A stretch of DNA of 54,629 bases from an uncultured Saprospiraceae bacterium (GCA_937951685.1 CALFBG010000190.1:1-54629); one strand, 5' to 3'. Counted from the stretch's first letter, positions 8,318 to 16,884 are shown. Notes: a model not told the origin generated them from the sequence alone. Translations and numbers: made by a program.

Positions 8318-8563
8318 CTATTGATTATCTCGCCATTCGTGAACCCACTTTGCTTGAATTTGCTCTAAGTGACCTTCGTTACAATCTTCGCGTTTGCCTT
8401 CGAAAACAGGGATTTCTAAAACCCATTCGATCAATTCTGTAAATCGAATTCGGTAAATCTTACCTTCCGCAAAATCGTCTCCAAAACGGTCGTACAATTT
8501 TATTGCAATATCTTCGTGATCTTGCCAATTGATGGGTAAATCATCTATCTCTTTGAATGCCAT
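8318..8563 (-). CDS. iscX: IscX-like Fe-S assembly protein
   Basis: This small acidic 81-residue protein matches the IscX (YfhJ) pattern, with an early tryptophan-aspartate motif (INWQDHEDIAIKLYDRF), DxxF/RF turns, LIEWVLEIP in the middle, and a terminal LEQIQAKWVHEW. IscX binds iron and the desulfurase IscS and tunes cluster assembly. The upstream neighbour on the same strand is a ferredoxin of the adrenodoxin class, the same pairing as in the proteobacterial isc operon, which supports the call. No iscS, iscU or hscBA is in the window. Its stop codon is immediately followed by the kdsC start codon. Confidence 0.85.
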   Translation of the reverse strand: MAFKEIDDLPINWQDHEDIAIKLYDRFGDDFAEGKIYRIRFTELIEWVLEIPVFEGKREDCNEGHLEQIQAKWVHEWRDNQ

Positions 8564-8614
8564 ATTATTTATGATTGAAAATTAGTTTAGTAATGATTTC
8601 AGTCGCTATTGGTC

Positions 8615-8956
8615 TTAGTGCTCGTGCCCAATAATTCTCGACTGATCGGGAATTTGAATTTGAATTTCTTCCGCATTTTCCAAAATGACGCACTGACAAG
8701 CAAGTCTAGATTCTATTTTTGGATTAATGGCGCGGTCAATGAAATCTTCTTCTTTATCTGAAATTTCTTCCAACGCATCTTCGCCCTTTTCAATGTAAAC
8801 GTGGCAAGTACTGCACGCACAAACCCCACCACAATTGTGGTTCAAATGTACATCGTTGTCTTCCGCAATTTCCAAAATAGAATAGCCTTCTTCTACATTT
8901 TCAACGGTGACAGGCTTGATGTTGCTATCTTCAAAAGTAAACTTGATCGTAGCCAT
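8615..8956 (-). CDS. fdx: Adrenodoxin-type [2Fe-2S] ferredoxin
   Basis: The 113-residue protein carries the plant/adrenodoxin-type cluster ligands Cys42, Cys48, Cys51 and Cys87 in the pattern C-x5-C-x2-C...C (NCGGVCACSTC, then LACQC). Two more cysteines (46 and 89) lie beside the ligands. The sequence between them (YIEKGEDALEEISDKEEDFID) is typical of Isc-type ferredoxins that feed electrons to cluster assembly. It is first in a three-gene minus-strand unit with iscX and kdsC and has a well-formed promoter about 100 bp upstream. It should be a cytoplasmic electron carrier. Confidence 0.9.
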   Translation of the reverse strand: MATIKFTFEDSNIKPVTVENVEEGYSILEIAEDNDVHLNHNCGGVCACSTCHVYIEKGEDALEEISDKEEDFIDRAINPKIESRLACQCVILENAEEIQIQIPDQSRIIGHEH

Positions 8957-9055
8957 AGTATTTATTTATTTTAGTGTTTTGTCTCGGTGTCTTTCAACTG
9001 AAGTATTACTCAAAGGACACTCAAAATCAAACAGATTAATCTTCTCTCAATTTTG

Positions 9056-9086
9056 CAAAAGTAATTTTTATCACCCTTCTAAACAA
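9056..9086 (-). promoter_or_regulatory. Promoter of the fdx-iscX-kdsC unit
   Basis: On the minus strand TTG (9086-9084) is followed by a 20-bp spacer and TACTTTTG (9063-9056), an exact fit to TTG-N20-TAnnTTTG. Transcription would begin near 9049, giving a leader of about 90 nt before the ferredoxin ATG at 8956. Confidence 0.65.
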
Positions 9087-9353
9087 GCAAATAGGATATT
9101 ATGTTTAGCCGATAATTTGTTCCTACCTCGAATTTTAAGCCCGCAAGTTCGTATTTATAGCTCGTATGGTGCTTGAGATGGCTTATTCTTTTGTGTAAAG
9201 AATTGATAATCAGTACGTAATTGTCTCTGGTGCAATTCTTTTTCTTAAGGGGGATTATTTATAAATATGGCGCACAAAAGCTCCATTTAGCTTGAAAATG
9301 GCTTGTTTGCGCCACTAACTTGAGCGAAAAGCGAAGAACCGCAAAACCAAGTA

Positions 9354-9384
9354 TTGACAATATGGTGAATATGTTATATATTTG
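9354..9384 (+). promoter_or_regulatory. Bacteroidota-type promoter with no recognised gene downstream
   Basis: TTG (9354-9356), a 20-bp spacer and TATATTTG (9377-9384) match the Bacteroidota consensus exactly. The predicted start is near 9391. The transcript would include the paired segments at 9416-9461 and the 60-codon frame at 9468-9650. Confidence 0.55.
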
Positions 9385-9670
9385 TGGGGTAAAACAAACG
9401 GTATTTTTAGACAGTTTATAGTCCTTATTTGTTAGACTCGTCTAGGTGCCACAAACTATAATTAAATATGTTCGGTAGCGAACTGATTAAAATTGTAAAT
9501 CCTCCGCTTAAACCACCGGTACCGCTTACGCTGCTTTTTTTAGAAATAAAGCACGCCGAGCCGTTACCAATTTCGCCTTTTCGACTCAAAAGGCGCTACC
9601 TCGCCGATTGTAAAGTCGATCCTAAAATGACGAATTGGTTAGCAGCCTGATTAATTCTCCGATTGCCTAG

Positions 9671-10222
9671 TTATTCTATTCTACTTGATTCCTTCCGTTT
9701 TTCATAAACGACACACTGCTCAATCCTTGGATATGCGGCTAGTTTCGGATGTTTGAAACGCCCAAGCTTTTGCATACCAATTTTTTCCATGACACGCTGA
9801 GAAGGAATATTGATTTCAGGAGCGACCGAAATTACTTTTTCCAAACCAATTTTTGTAAAAGCGTAGTCCAAACAAGCCATCGCGCCCTCCGTCGCAAAAC
9901 CCTGATTCCAAGTCGAACGGGCTAATCGCCACCCAATATCTACCGCCGGCGTATATGGACTCTCATAATGCTGATCACTAAGTCCAATAAAACCAATAAA
10001 AGCTTGTTGGTCCAAGCGATCCACCGCAAAATAGCAGTATTTTCTTTGCTCATATTGAGCTTGCATTTTTTTAATGAAATTGTGGGTATCTTCCGGACTG
10101 GTCAAGCCAGGAAAAAAACGCATGACCGCTTCATCCTGATTTAAGCGAATCATAGCAGCCAAGTCATCGGCTTGCCAATTGCGTAAGCCCAAGCGGGGAG
10201 TAGTAATTTGGTATGAATGCAT
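9671..10222 (-). CDS. GNAT acetyltransferase, RimJ/RimL type
   Basis: The 183-residue protein has the COG1670 layout: an N-terminal TPRLGLRNWQADDLAAM strand-helix, then FIGFIGLSDQ, the acetyl-CoA-binding region with IGWRLARSTWNQGFATEGAMACLDYAF (about residues 96-122), and the terminal NIPSQRVMEKIGMQKLGRF. Relatives acetylate N-terminal amino groups of ribosomal proteins or small molecules. The substrate here is unknown. It lies 31 bp downstream of the Clp-like ATPase on the same strand and may be read from the same message. No regulatory feature is visible. Confidence 0.85.
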   Translation of the reverse strand: MHSYQITTPRLGLRNWQADDLAAMIRLNQDEAVMRFFPGLTSPEDTHNFIKKMQAQYEQRKYCYFAVDRLDQQAFIGFIGLSDQHYESPYTPAVDIGWRLARSTWNQGFATEGAMACLDYAFTKIGLEKVISVAPEINIPSQRVMEKIGMQKLGRFKHPKLAAYPRIEQCVVYEKRKESSRIE

Positions 10223-10253
10223 AGAAATAGTTTAAGGTACTTCGTTACTTCGT

Positions 10254-13200
10254 CTAGTGAATATTTTGGTCAAGTCCGGCGTACAGTAAAAGTTTAAATT
10301 CGGCAGTTGTAATATTAGCGGCATTGGTGAATCCTGTACGGAGATCGGTGAGCGTTGCGTGCCCATCATAAATGCGAATTACTTTCAGCTCTTCCGCAAT
10401 TTCCTTTTTGCGATCCAGATAACTGAGGCTAAGCTTAATCGGTAAAGGATTCTGGTGCGCAAGGTAAAAAAGGTGAATGCCCGCTTCTCTTTTTAGTAAA
10501 TGATAAAGCCCATGATAGATTACTTCAATGGTCGCTTTTTTATAATTTACTTGATATTGAATATCGAGATTATCAAACAAATCCACGTAACGTTTCATCA
10601 AGGTTTTGATCTCTGCTTTGCCAAGTCCTGTGATGCAAGATGTAAAACGCATCAAGAGTTGATCACTTTTTCCAACTAAGAAATCCTTGGTGAAAATTTG
10701 TAGAAAAGAAACGTTGAGAAAGGTATCAATAAACTCGGTTTGCATACTGTCAAATTGTGCAGAAGCATAATTGTAAATCTCTCGAATCTCCGATAAGCCT
10801 TCTTGTTGGAAAAAACGATCTTTGTAATTTTCTCGCTGTGCTTTGCTTGTCCAATCTTTTTTGGTGTACTGACTACCGCGTTTGAGTCGCAAGGGAATCG
10901 CTGGTCCATCTTTAAAATATCGATCTCGGAAACCAAGAGATAAGTTGGTGATTTTTTGCTTCAAAGAAGCTACCAATTCTTTAAAGTGATAATATTGCCA
11001 GTCCAGTTGATCTCCTTTTTGACTGCCAATGACAATCAACTCGTCGAGGTCTTCTCGGGAACCTTCCATGAGTTGAATGGCTTTTTCTAATTTATTTACC
11101 TTCCGTAAAAGTTTATGGTAAAAGGATTTTCCTCGGGCTTCTTCGGGGAGTTGTGGCAACCAAGCTTCGCCAATGTACTCTACAAATTCCAACTCGGTGA
11201 TTTTGGGCACGAGTTGCTGCTCTTCCAATACAATATCAAAAAGAATAGGATTGTTGCTATAGCTAGAAATCAATTGTTCTGCCGACAAGGCGGTCAAATC
11301 TTTTTCAATCTGTCGCTTCAAAGCGCGTCCGCCCATCTGTGCATTAAAGCCTCGGTGAGCAACCCACTCTACGGCTTCTTTAGAAATATTTAGAATGGTC
11401 GTTCGGCGAACAAAGCCATCTCGCTGTAGCAATTCTTTAATTTGTAAACGCGCAATATTGAGAATGTGTGGTAGTTCTAGCGCCCTGAAAATTACAATTT
11501 TATCAATCCGATTGATAAACTCTGGGCGGAAAAAATTCTCTACGGCTTTCCCGTAAATATCATCATTATTGGTGTAACTCGTTTCAAAACCAAGTCGTTG
11601 GGCGCTTTCCGTTGCTCCAACGTTGGAGGTCATAATAATAATCGTATTCGAAAAATCAACCGTTCGTCCCAAGCTATCCGTCAACCTACCATCGTCTAGT
11701 GCTTGCAGAAGCAAATCGTGTACTTTTGGATGCGCTTTTTCGATTTCATCCAAGAGTAAAATACCAAAAGGTTCGTAGCGTACCTTTCCGGTTAGTTGTC
11801 CTTCGGGCTGATCGTAGTCTCCGATTAAGCGATGTACTGCGGCTTCGTCAATGTATTCGTTCATATCAAAGCGAATCAGTTTTTCTTCGCTTCCCTTGAG
11901 GTATTTTGCTAATACTTTAGCCGCTTGTGTTTTTCCTACGCCCGTTGGACCAATGAACAGAAAAGAACCTAGTGGTTTGTTGGGATTCGTGAGGCGTGCT
12001 TTAATGAGGTGAATCGCTTCGCTGAGGGTTGCCGCAGCTTTAGCTTGTCCGACCAAGCCCAAGGCAATGGTTTCGTAGACTTGATTTTTTTCAAATGCAA
12101 TCGAGTAATCAAAAATGCTATCACTCAGGCCACTAATGGACTTGAACTCTTCCCTTACTTCGGGGATATCAATTTGTTGATATTTATACTTAACGGCGAG
12201 TTGATCCATTAATTTGACCACACTTCCCGGCAAGGCACGTTGCTTGAGGTAGTTGCGTTGAATCGTAAAAAGTTGATTAATCGCCTGAATCGAAAACTCG
12301 CATTCGTGTCTTAATTCTAATTGCTTACGACGTTCCAGCACCATTTTGGCTGCTTCCGTTGGCGAGGCTTCTTGAATCCGAATCACTTGAAACAAGTCAC
12401 TGAAGCGGCGGTCTTTTTCTTGAATGATTTTCCATTCTTCGGGTAAGGCAATAAGTACGAGTTGTAGTTGCCTTTTTTCGAGGTAGGGTTTCAGGACGTC
12501 ACTGAGCGTGAGCGCATTTTGCGATGATTTGCCAATACGAAGCATCGCTACCACATTATCAATTAAAAGTTTATCGGGACCCGGTTTTTTGATGCTCGGG
12601 TTTTTATGATTGTTTCTTAAATAATGAATAATGGCTTCAAATCGCTTTTGCCACCAACCAACCACACTCATGCCGGCAATGATGCGAGTAGGATCAAGAT
12701 GCCATAGTTTTTGCTGATTGACTTCGTTGACCTCCTTGTTTTTTTCCATGTAGCGGTATACCGCTTCGTGGACTAAGCTATGTTTTCCGGTACCTTCTTT
12801 TCCGATGAGTACGATGGGAGTGTGTTCTCTTTGGTAAAGAATTTTGTGCACGCGCGTTACGAGTTCCTCCCGATAAAAAGCACGCTTCATTTCGGAGGGG
12901 TAAAGACTGTTTAACTCGTAAGCGACTTTTTCGATTTCGTCGCCGCCGTTAAAATCTGCATTTGGCCCCATTTTAGAGAAAAGCCATTCCTCATTTTCCA
13001 TCTCGTAGCTAAACTTCCCCGGATTGACGTTGACATTGAAGGAAACGGTTGTGGTAAATTCTCCTTTGAGGCTAAAAAACGGCGCGGGATCAAAATTGGG
13101 ACCAGCTTCCGTTTTGTACATCCGCATTAATTGCTGTACAATTTCAGTCGTTTTGTGCTCAATGTTGACCTCCGATTTTTTATCGCTTTGGAGCATAAAC

Positions 13201-13556
13201 ATATAACTATTAAAGACCGGTAAAATTCCGATGTGGAGCCCTTGCAGTTTGAAACTCGCAAGACCAATAGTTCCATTGATGTATTGTTTGCCAAGGGCAA
13301 AAGAAACTTTTAGCGTTTGATAAGTAAACTCAGGGTTGAATTTGAACCAAAGTAGTTCGTCGATGTTGTAGCGATAACTGGTAAGCCCTCGAAACAATTG
13401 CCGCACCTCTTTTTTGAATTGACTAATCGCACCGTCAAAGCGCCGATTCGTCGCAATTGGATATTGTCTGAATAATGGACGGACATGATAGTGGCTTTTA
13501 CCGTCTATTTTCAGATTTTGAACAAGGATGGGAATATTTAAATTGACGTTTATCAC
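10254..13556 (-). CDS. Clp-like AAA+ ATPase with release-factor-like C-terminal domain
   Basis: This 1100-residue protein has an unusual N-terminal domain (1-210) that is not the Clp N-domain. A Clp D1-type AAA module follows, with a degenerate Walker A G252-K-E-G-T-G-K-H259 and a Walker B reading LLIDN. An intact D2 module has G536-P-T-G-V-G-K-T543, LLLD603-E-I-E-K-A-H, and a C-terminal small domain. There is no clear M-domain. The last 300 residues hold a helical segment and a stretch resembling the PCRF domain of peptide release factors (HGLYHLLKREAGIH, Glu1024-His1028) but no GGQ motif. The start is GTG; the frame stays open upstream without an ATG, so the true start could differ slightly. 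It is divergent from the CbbX-type gene at 14170. Confidence 0.8.
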   Translation of the reverse strand: MINVNLNIPILVQNLKIDGKSHYHVRPLFRQYPIATNRRFDGAISQFKKEVRQLFRGLTSYRYNIDELLWFKFNPEFTYQTLKVSFALGKQYINGTIGLASFKLQGLHIGILPVFNSYMFMLQSDKKSEVNIEHKTTEIVQQLMRMYKTEAGPNFDPAPFFSLKGEFTTTVSFNVNVNPGKFSYEMENEEWLFSKMGPNADFNGGDEIEKVAYELNSLYPSEMKRAFYREELVTRVHKILYQREHTPIVLIGKEGTGKHSLVHEAVYRYMEKNKEVNEVNQQKLWHLDPTRIIAGMSVVGWWQKRFEAIIHYLRNNHKNPSIKKPGPDKLLIDNVVAMLRIGKSSQNALTLSDVLKPYLEKRQLQLVLIALPEEWKIIQEKDRRFSDLFQVIRIQEASPTEAAKMVLERRKQLELRHECEFSIQAINQLFTIQRNYLKQRALPGSVVKLMDQLAVKYKYQQIDIPEVREEFKSISGLSDSIFDYSIAFEKNQVYETIALGLVGQAKAAATLSEAIHLIKARLTNPNKPLGSFLFIGPTGVGKTQAAKVLAKYLKGSEEKLIRFDMNEYIDEAAVHRLIGDYDQPEGQLTGKVRYEPFGILLLDEIEKAHPKVHDLLLQALDDGRLTDSLGRTVDFSNTIIIMTSNVGATESAQRLGFETSYTNNDDIYGKAVENFFRPEFINRIDKIVIFRALELPHILNIARLQIKELLQRDGFVRRTTILNISKEAVEWVAHRGFNAQMGGRALKRQIEKDLTALSAEQLISSYSNNPILFDIVLEEQQLVPKITELEFVEYIGEAWLPQLPEEARGKSFYHKLLRKVNKLEKAIQLMEGSREDLDELIVIGSQKGDQLDWQYYHFKELVASLKQKITNLSLGFRDRYFKDGPAIPLRLKRGSQYTKKDWTSKAQRENYKDRFFQQEGLSEIREIYNYASAQFDSMQTEFIDTFLNVSFLQIFTKDFLVGKSDQLLMRFTSCITGLGKAEIKTLMKRYVDLFDNLDIQYQVNYKKATIEVIYHGLYHLLKREAGIHLFYLAHQNPLPIKLSLSYLDRKKEIAEELKVIRIYDGHATLTDLRTGFTNAANITTAEFKLLLYAGLDQNIH

Positions 13557-14169
13557 AAATGTATTGGATCTATTTAAAACAATTTCAGTCTGTAGCGCAT
13601 TATTTCTTCCCGAAATATACGTACAATTTCATAAAACTCAGACTGATGACGCAATTTCAAAGATTCTTTCCGTTTTAGGGATGATCTTCCTGCTTTTTAG
13701 CCTTTTCCAAGGAAAAATATTGTTGAAATTGTTAAGTCTAGTAGGAATGTTTTTGAATGATTAAAATCGCTGTTGAAAAATTGTTTTTAAACAACGTCTT
13801 TAAGAAAAAAGCTTAAATCTATCTTTAATGCCTTGATTATCAGTGATCCAGTTTTCTATTAGTCGGCTAAGGGCGGGGAATTGCTATAATGGTTCTGAGG
13901 AGGATTAAGAACTAACCGCTTTTATTTCTAGTTGAGAAGGAAAACAACTTTGTCAAAAAGGAACTATTGATCGCTTTTTCCCGTATTAAATGGCTCGGAG
14001 GACTAATAGATCATATGATAAAAATGATTATTAAGTGTAAGGTGAAATTCTTACGAAAGATAATCCTAGATTATTCTGTTAAAATAATTGTCTTAATAGA
14101 ATAAAATTAATAAGTTTGATCATCCCCTTGGATAAATTTTTACCTAAATTTTTACCTTAAAATGGTACT
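13557..14169. other. 613-bp divergent intergenic region between two AAA+ genes
   Basis: This AT-rich spacer separates the two divergent AAA+ genes. It holds the palindrome TTGTTT-TT-AAACAA (13781-13794), which belongs to a copy of the CAACTTC-type end motif (TTTTTAAACAACGTC, 13784-13798), and the promoter of the plus-strand gene (14088-14118). I could not find a well-spaced promoter for the minus-strand gene. A 78-codon plus-strand frame (13528-13764) overlaps the minus gene and is probably not real. Confidence 0.5.
14088..14118 (+). promoter_or_regulatory. Promoter of the tandem CbbX-type AAA+ gene
   Basis: TTG (14088-14090), a 20-bp spacer and TAAGTTTG (14111-14118) fit the Bacteroidota consensus exactly. 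Transcription would begin near 14125, about 45 nt before the ATG at 14170. Confidence 0.65.
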
Positions 14170-16821
14170 ATGGCCGAAAGCTATAAACATACAGATTCAA
14201 ATAATTACAAGTTTAGAGAACTAAAAGTCTACTCTTCTACAGAGTGGCTTGCCGATAATAAGAAGAAATACCGACAAGTATTCGATCGCTACGAGACAAC
14301 TTACGTTTACGCTGAGTTATCGTTTTATAATAAACGATTTGACGAGGAAGATTGGGAGATCGAAGTAGAACTAAAGTGTTATTCCCTCAAAAAAGGACGC
14401 AAAATCGTTTGTGAATTACCTTTTTCTCGAAAAGTCAGTAAATATGATAATGTCGTTTTCATCCGAGAAGGTTGGGGCAATAAGAAAGGAGGTTCTTTTT
14501 GGAAAAAAGGAACTTACTACTGGGAAGCTTGGGTGAAAGGAGAAAAAGTAGCTACCAAATATTTCTACATCGAGGATGCAGGTAGTTTTATCAATACGAT
14601 CGACAATCCTTATCTTGATATTCAGTCGCTTAAACTATACGAAGGACCTTACGATGACGTAAGCGTCGATGACCGAGTATTCTATCAAAAATTTAGTAGC
14701 GAGGAGACGCGTTATATCTACGTTGATATCGAACTTCGAAACAACTTTATTTCGAAGTCTTGGCAATGCGAACTGTACACTAAGTTTTACAACGACGCTC
14801 GTGAATTGAAAGGGCAAGTCGTCCGGCTGCAATTGATTGAAAAGAAAACGGATACGATCAGAATCACCGCAGGATGGGGCTCTAATGTCAAAGGCTCTTG
14901 GCGAAAAGATCGCTATACGGCCGAATTGATTTTTATGGATCGTCTGTTGGCCGTGATTCCCTTTGAAGTAACGGATGACTTCCAAGAAGGAATCGCTCCC
15001 GTATTATTGCCGGATCGGATGACGCCGGTTATCCTGACGCACGAAAGTGATACCGACAAGACTTTCGAAGATGTGATGGTGAGCCTTGATGCGCTGATTG
15101 GATTGAATGAGATTAAAGAACGAGTTCGAGATCACGCTAAATATATCCAGTTTTTGCAATTGCGAAAGGATAAAGGATTTGAAGAAAAAGAAGAAATTAA
15201 CGTCCATTCCGTTTTTATTGGAAATCCAGGGACAGGAAAAACTACCGTTGCCGGAATGATGGGACGGTTGTATAAAAAAATGGGACTGTTGTCCAAAGGT
15301 CATGTTCACGAAGTAGATCGCGTAGATTTAGTGGGAGAATATATTGGCCAAACGGCACCTAAAGTGAAAGAAGCGATTGAGAAAGCACGCGGTGGCGTAC
15401 TCTTCATTGACGAAGCTTACGCCTTGGCACGCTCTAATGATGATAGTAAAGATTTTGGTCGAGAAGTGATTGAAATTTTAGTCAAAGAAATGTCGAACGG
15501 TGAAGGAGATATGGCAGTGATCGTTGCGGGGTATCCGAAGGAAATGAAACATTTTCTCGATTCTAACCCCGGCTTGAAATCTCGATTCAAACTACATTTC
15601 GAGTTTTCAGATTATTTGCCGCAGGAACTTTCTCAGATTTCTGACTTTGCTTGCGAAGAAAAGAAAGTAGTGCTAACGCCAGCCTCCAAAGTACTCATCG
15701 ACGATATTATTATTGATGCTTACCGAAGTCGAGATCGATCTTTTGGTAATGCTCGATTTGTATATGATATTATTGAACAAGCAAAAGTTAATTTGGGCTT
15801 GCGGGTCATGTCTGGCGAAAATCCTCGAGAACTTAGTCGAGAAGAAATCTCGGTAGTGGAACTGAACGATGTACAAAAAATTAACATCAAACCTAAACGA
15901 GAGTTACCTTTTATTCCAGTTGATAATGCTTTATTGGATACGGCAATGTCGGAATTGAACGCAATGATCGGCATGGAAAGTATCAAAAAGCAAATTCGCG
16001 AATTGGTGAATTTGGTGCGATATTACCGCGAAACAGGAAAAAATGTTTTGAACAACTTTTTCTTGCATACGGTATTTATTGGAAATCCAGGGACGGGAAA
16101 AACTACTGTCGCACGGATTCTTACAAAAATTTACAAAGCCTTAGGCGTTTTAGAGCGGGGGCACATGGTAGAAACTGATCGACAAGGACTCGTAGCAGGT
16201 TTCGTTGGTCAGACGGCGATCAAAACGGCGGAGAAGATTGACGAAGCGATGGGCGGCGTACTTTTTATTGATGAAGCTTATGCCTTGACAATGCCCGTAG
16301 CGGGCGGTTCCCACGGAGACTTCGGTAGTGAAGCCGTACAAACCCTGCTGAAACGAATGGAAGACTTAAGAGGTTCTTTCTTCATCTTCGTAGCGGGTTA
16401 TCCCGATAACATGGAAGCTTTCTTGAAAGCTAATCCAGGCTTGAATTCTCGGTTTGATAAAGTATTGAAATTTGAGGATTATAAACCGAAAGAATTGGTG
16501 GAAATTGCTTCGCAAATGTTTGCCAAAGAAGAAATCGTTTTAGCGCCAGATGCCGAGGAACATTTAACGAATTACTTGCGCTTCTTATATGAGTATCGCG
16601 ATAAGTATTTTGGAAATGCGCGAACGATTCGAAATATTGTTACGGAAGTAATTAAGAATCAAAATCTTCGCTTAGCAGATCTCGAAACCAAAGATCGTAC
16701 GCCGGATCGAGTTAAATTATTAACCTTGGACGATGTGAAAACCTTCAGCTTGGATAAAAATGATTCCATCTTTAGTAGAAAATCCATCGGATTTAGAAAT
16801 AGACCAGCAGAAGAAGGGTAG
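14170..16821 (+). CDS. Tandem CbbX/SpoVK-type AAA+ ATPase with two N-terminal beta domains
   Basis: The 883-residue protein is built from duplications. Residues about 14-140 and 150-262 are two related beta-rich domains, each with an F/YxxK..RYxY strand and a G-W-G-x-x-x-x-G-S-W/F motif. Two CbxX/CfqX (SpoVK, EccA-like) AAA+ modules follow. The first has Walker A G351-N-P-G-T-G-K-T-T and Walker B VLFID414E; the second has G638-N-P-G-T-G-K-T-T and VLFID701E. Both look catalytically intact, with arginine-finger-like LxSRF segments. Relatives remodel protein complexes (rubisco activase CbbX, EccA). The partner is not evident. It is divergent from the Clp-like ATPase, with its own promoter and a strong terminator at 16885. 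Confidence 0.85.
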   Translation: MAESYKHTDSNNYKFRELKVYSSTEWLADNKKKYRQVFDRYETTYVYAELSFYNKRFDEEDWEIEVELKCYSLKKGRKIVCELPFSRKVSKYDNVVFIREGWGNKKGGSFWKKGTYYWEAWVKGEKVATKYFYIEDAGSFINTIDNPYLDIQSLKLYEGPYDDVSVDDRVFYQKFSSEETRYIYVDIELRNNFISKSWQCELYTKFYNDARELKGQVVRLQLIEKKTDTIRITAGWGSNVKGSWRKDRYTAELIFMDRLLAVIPFEVTDDFQEGIAPVLLPDRMTPVILTHESDTDKTFEDVMVSLDALIGLNEIKERVRDHAKYIQFLQLRKDKGFEEKEEINVHSVFIGNPGTGKTTVAGMMGRLYKKMGLLSKGHVHEVDRVDLVGEYIGQTAPKVKEAIEKARGGVLFIDEAYALARSNDDSKDFGREVIEILVKEMSNGEGDMAVIVAGYPKEMKHFLDSNPGLKSRFKLHFEFSDYLPQELSQISDFACEEKKVVLTPASKVLIDDIIIDAYRSRDRSFGNARFVYDIIEQAKVNLGLRVMSGENPRELSREEISVVELNDVQKINIKPKRELPFIPVDNALLDTAMSELNAMIGMESIKKQIRELVNLVRYYRETGKNVLNNFFLHTVFIGNPGTGKTTVARILTKIYKALGVLERGHMVETDRQGLVAGFVGQTAIKTAEKIDEAMGGVLFIDEAYALTMPVAGGSHGDFGSEAVQTLLKRMEDLRGSFFIFVAGYPDNMEAFLKANPGLNSRFDKVLKFEDYKPKELVEIASQMFAKEEIVLAPDAEEHLTNYLRFLYEYRDKYFGNARTIRNIVTEVIKNQNLRLADLETKDRTPDRVKLLTLDDVKTFSLDKNDSIFSRKSIGFRNRPAEEG

Positions 16822-16884
16822 GATAGCCCTATTAGTTGGCGGATATTTGTCACAAAATATTTTTCTTGTTTTCTTTAGAAAGGG

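Larger units (their letters stand above)
8957..9670. other. 700-bp region without a recognised gene
   Basis: After the fdx promoter this stretch holds several inverted repeats. They are AAAGAATTG/CAATTCTTT (9197-9241, followed by a short T run), an imperfect 45-bp palindrome bounded by GGCGCA and TGCGCC (9269-9313), a Bacteroidota-type promoter at 9354-9384, TTATAGT/ACTATAA (9416-9461) enclosing TAGAC-TC-GTCTA, and CGCCTTTT-N6-AAAAGGCG (near 9575-9596). A 60-codon ATG frame (9468-9650) follows the promoter, but the opposite strand is also partly open over the same bases, so it may be an RNA, a small gene or a gene remnant. I recognise none of these. Confidence 0.4.

Noticed and set aside
8907..9176. 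89-codon plus-strand frame opposite the ferredoxin 5' end
   Set aside because: It overlaps the ferredoxin start and its promoter, has no recognisable motif and reads as a shadow of the other strand.
9575..9596. tRNA-like T-arm around TTCGACTC
   Set aside because: The stem is 8 bp with a 6-nt loop and the conserved G53-C61 pair is missing; no acceptor or anticodon arm fits. It is a plain hairpin.
9468..9650. 60-codon plus-strand frame as a definite protein gene
   Set aside because: The promoter upstream is good, but both strands are partly open here and no protein family is recognisable, so it is reported only as part of an unexplained unit.
13528..13764. 78-codon plus-strand frame with hydrophobic stretches before the tandem AAA+ gene
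   Set aside because: It overlaps the start of the minus-strand Clp-like gene, has no nearby promoter, and matches no family; the hydrophobicity follows from AT-rich sequence.
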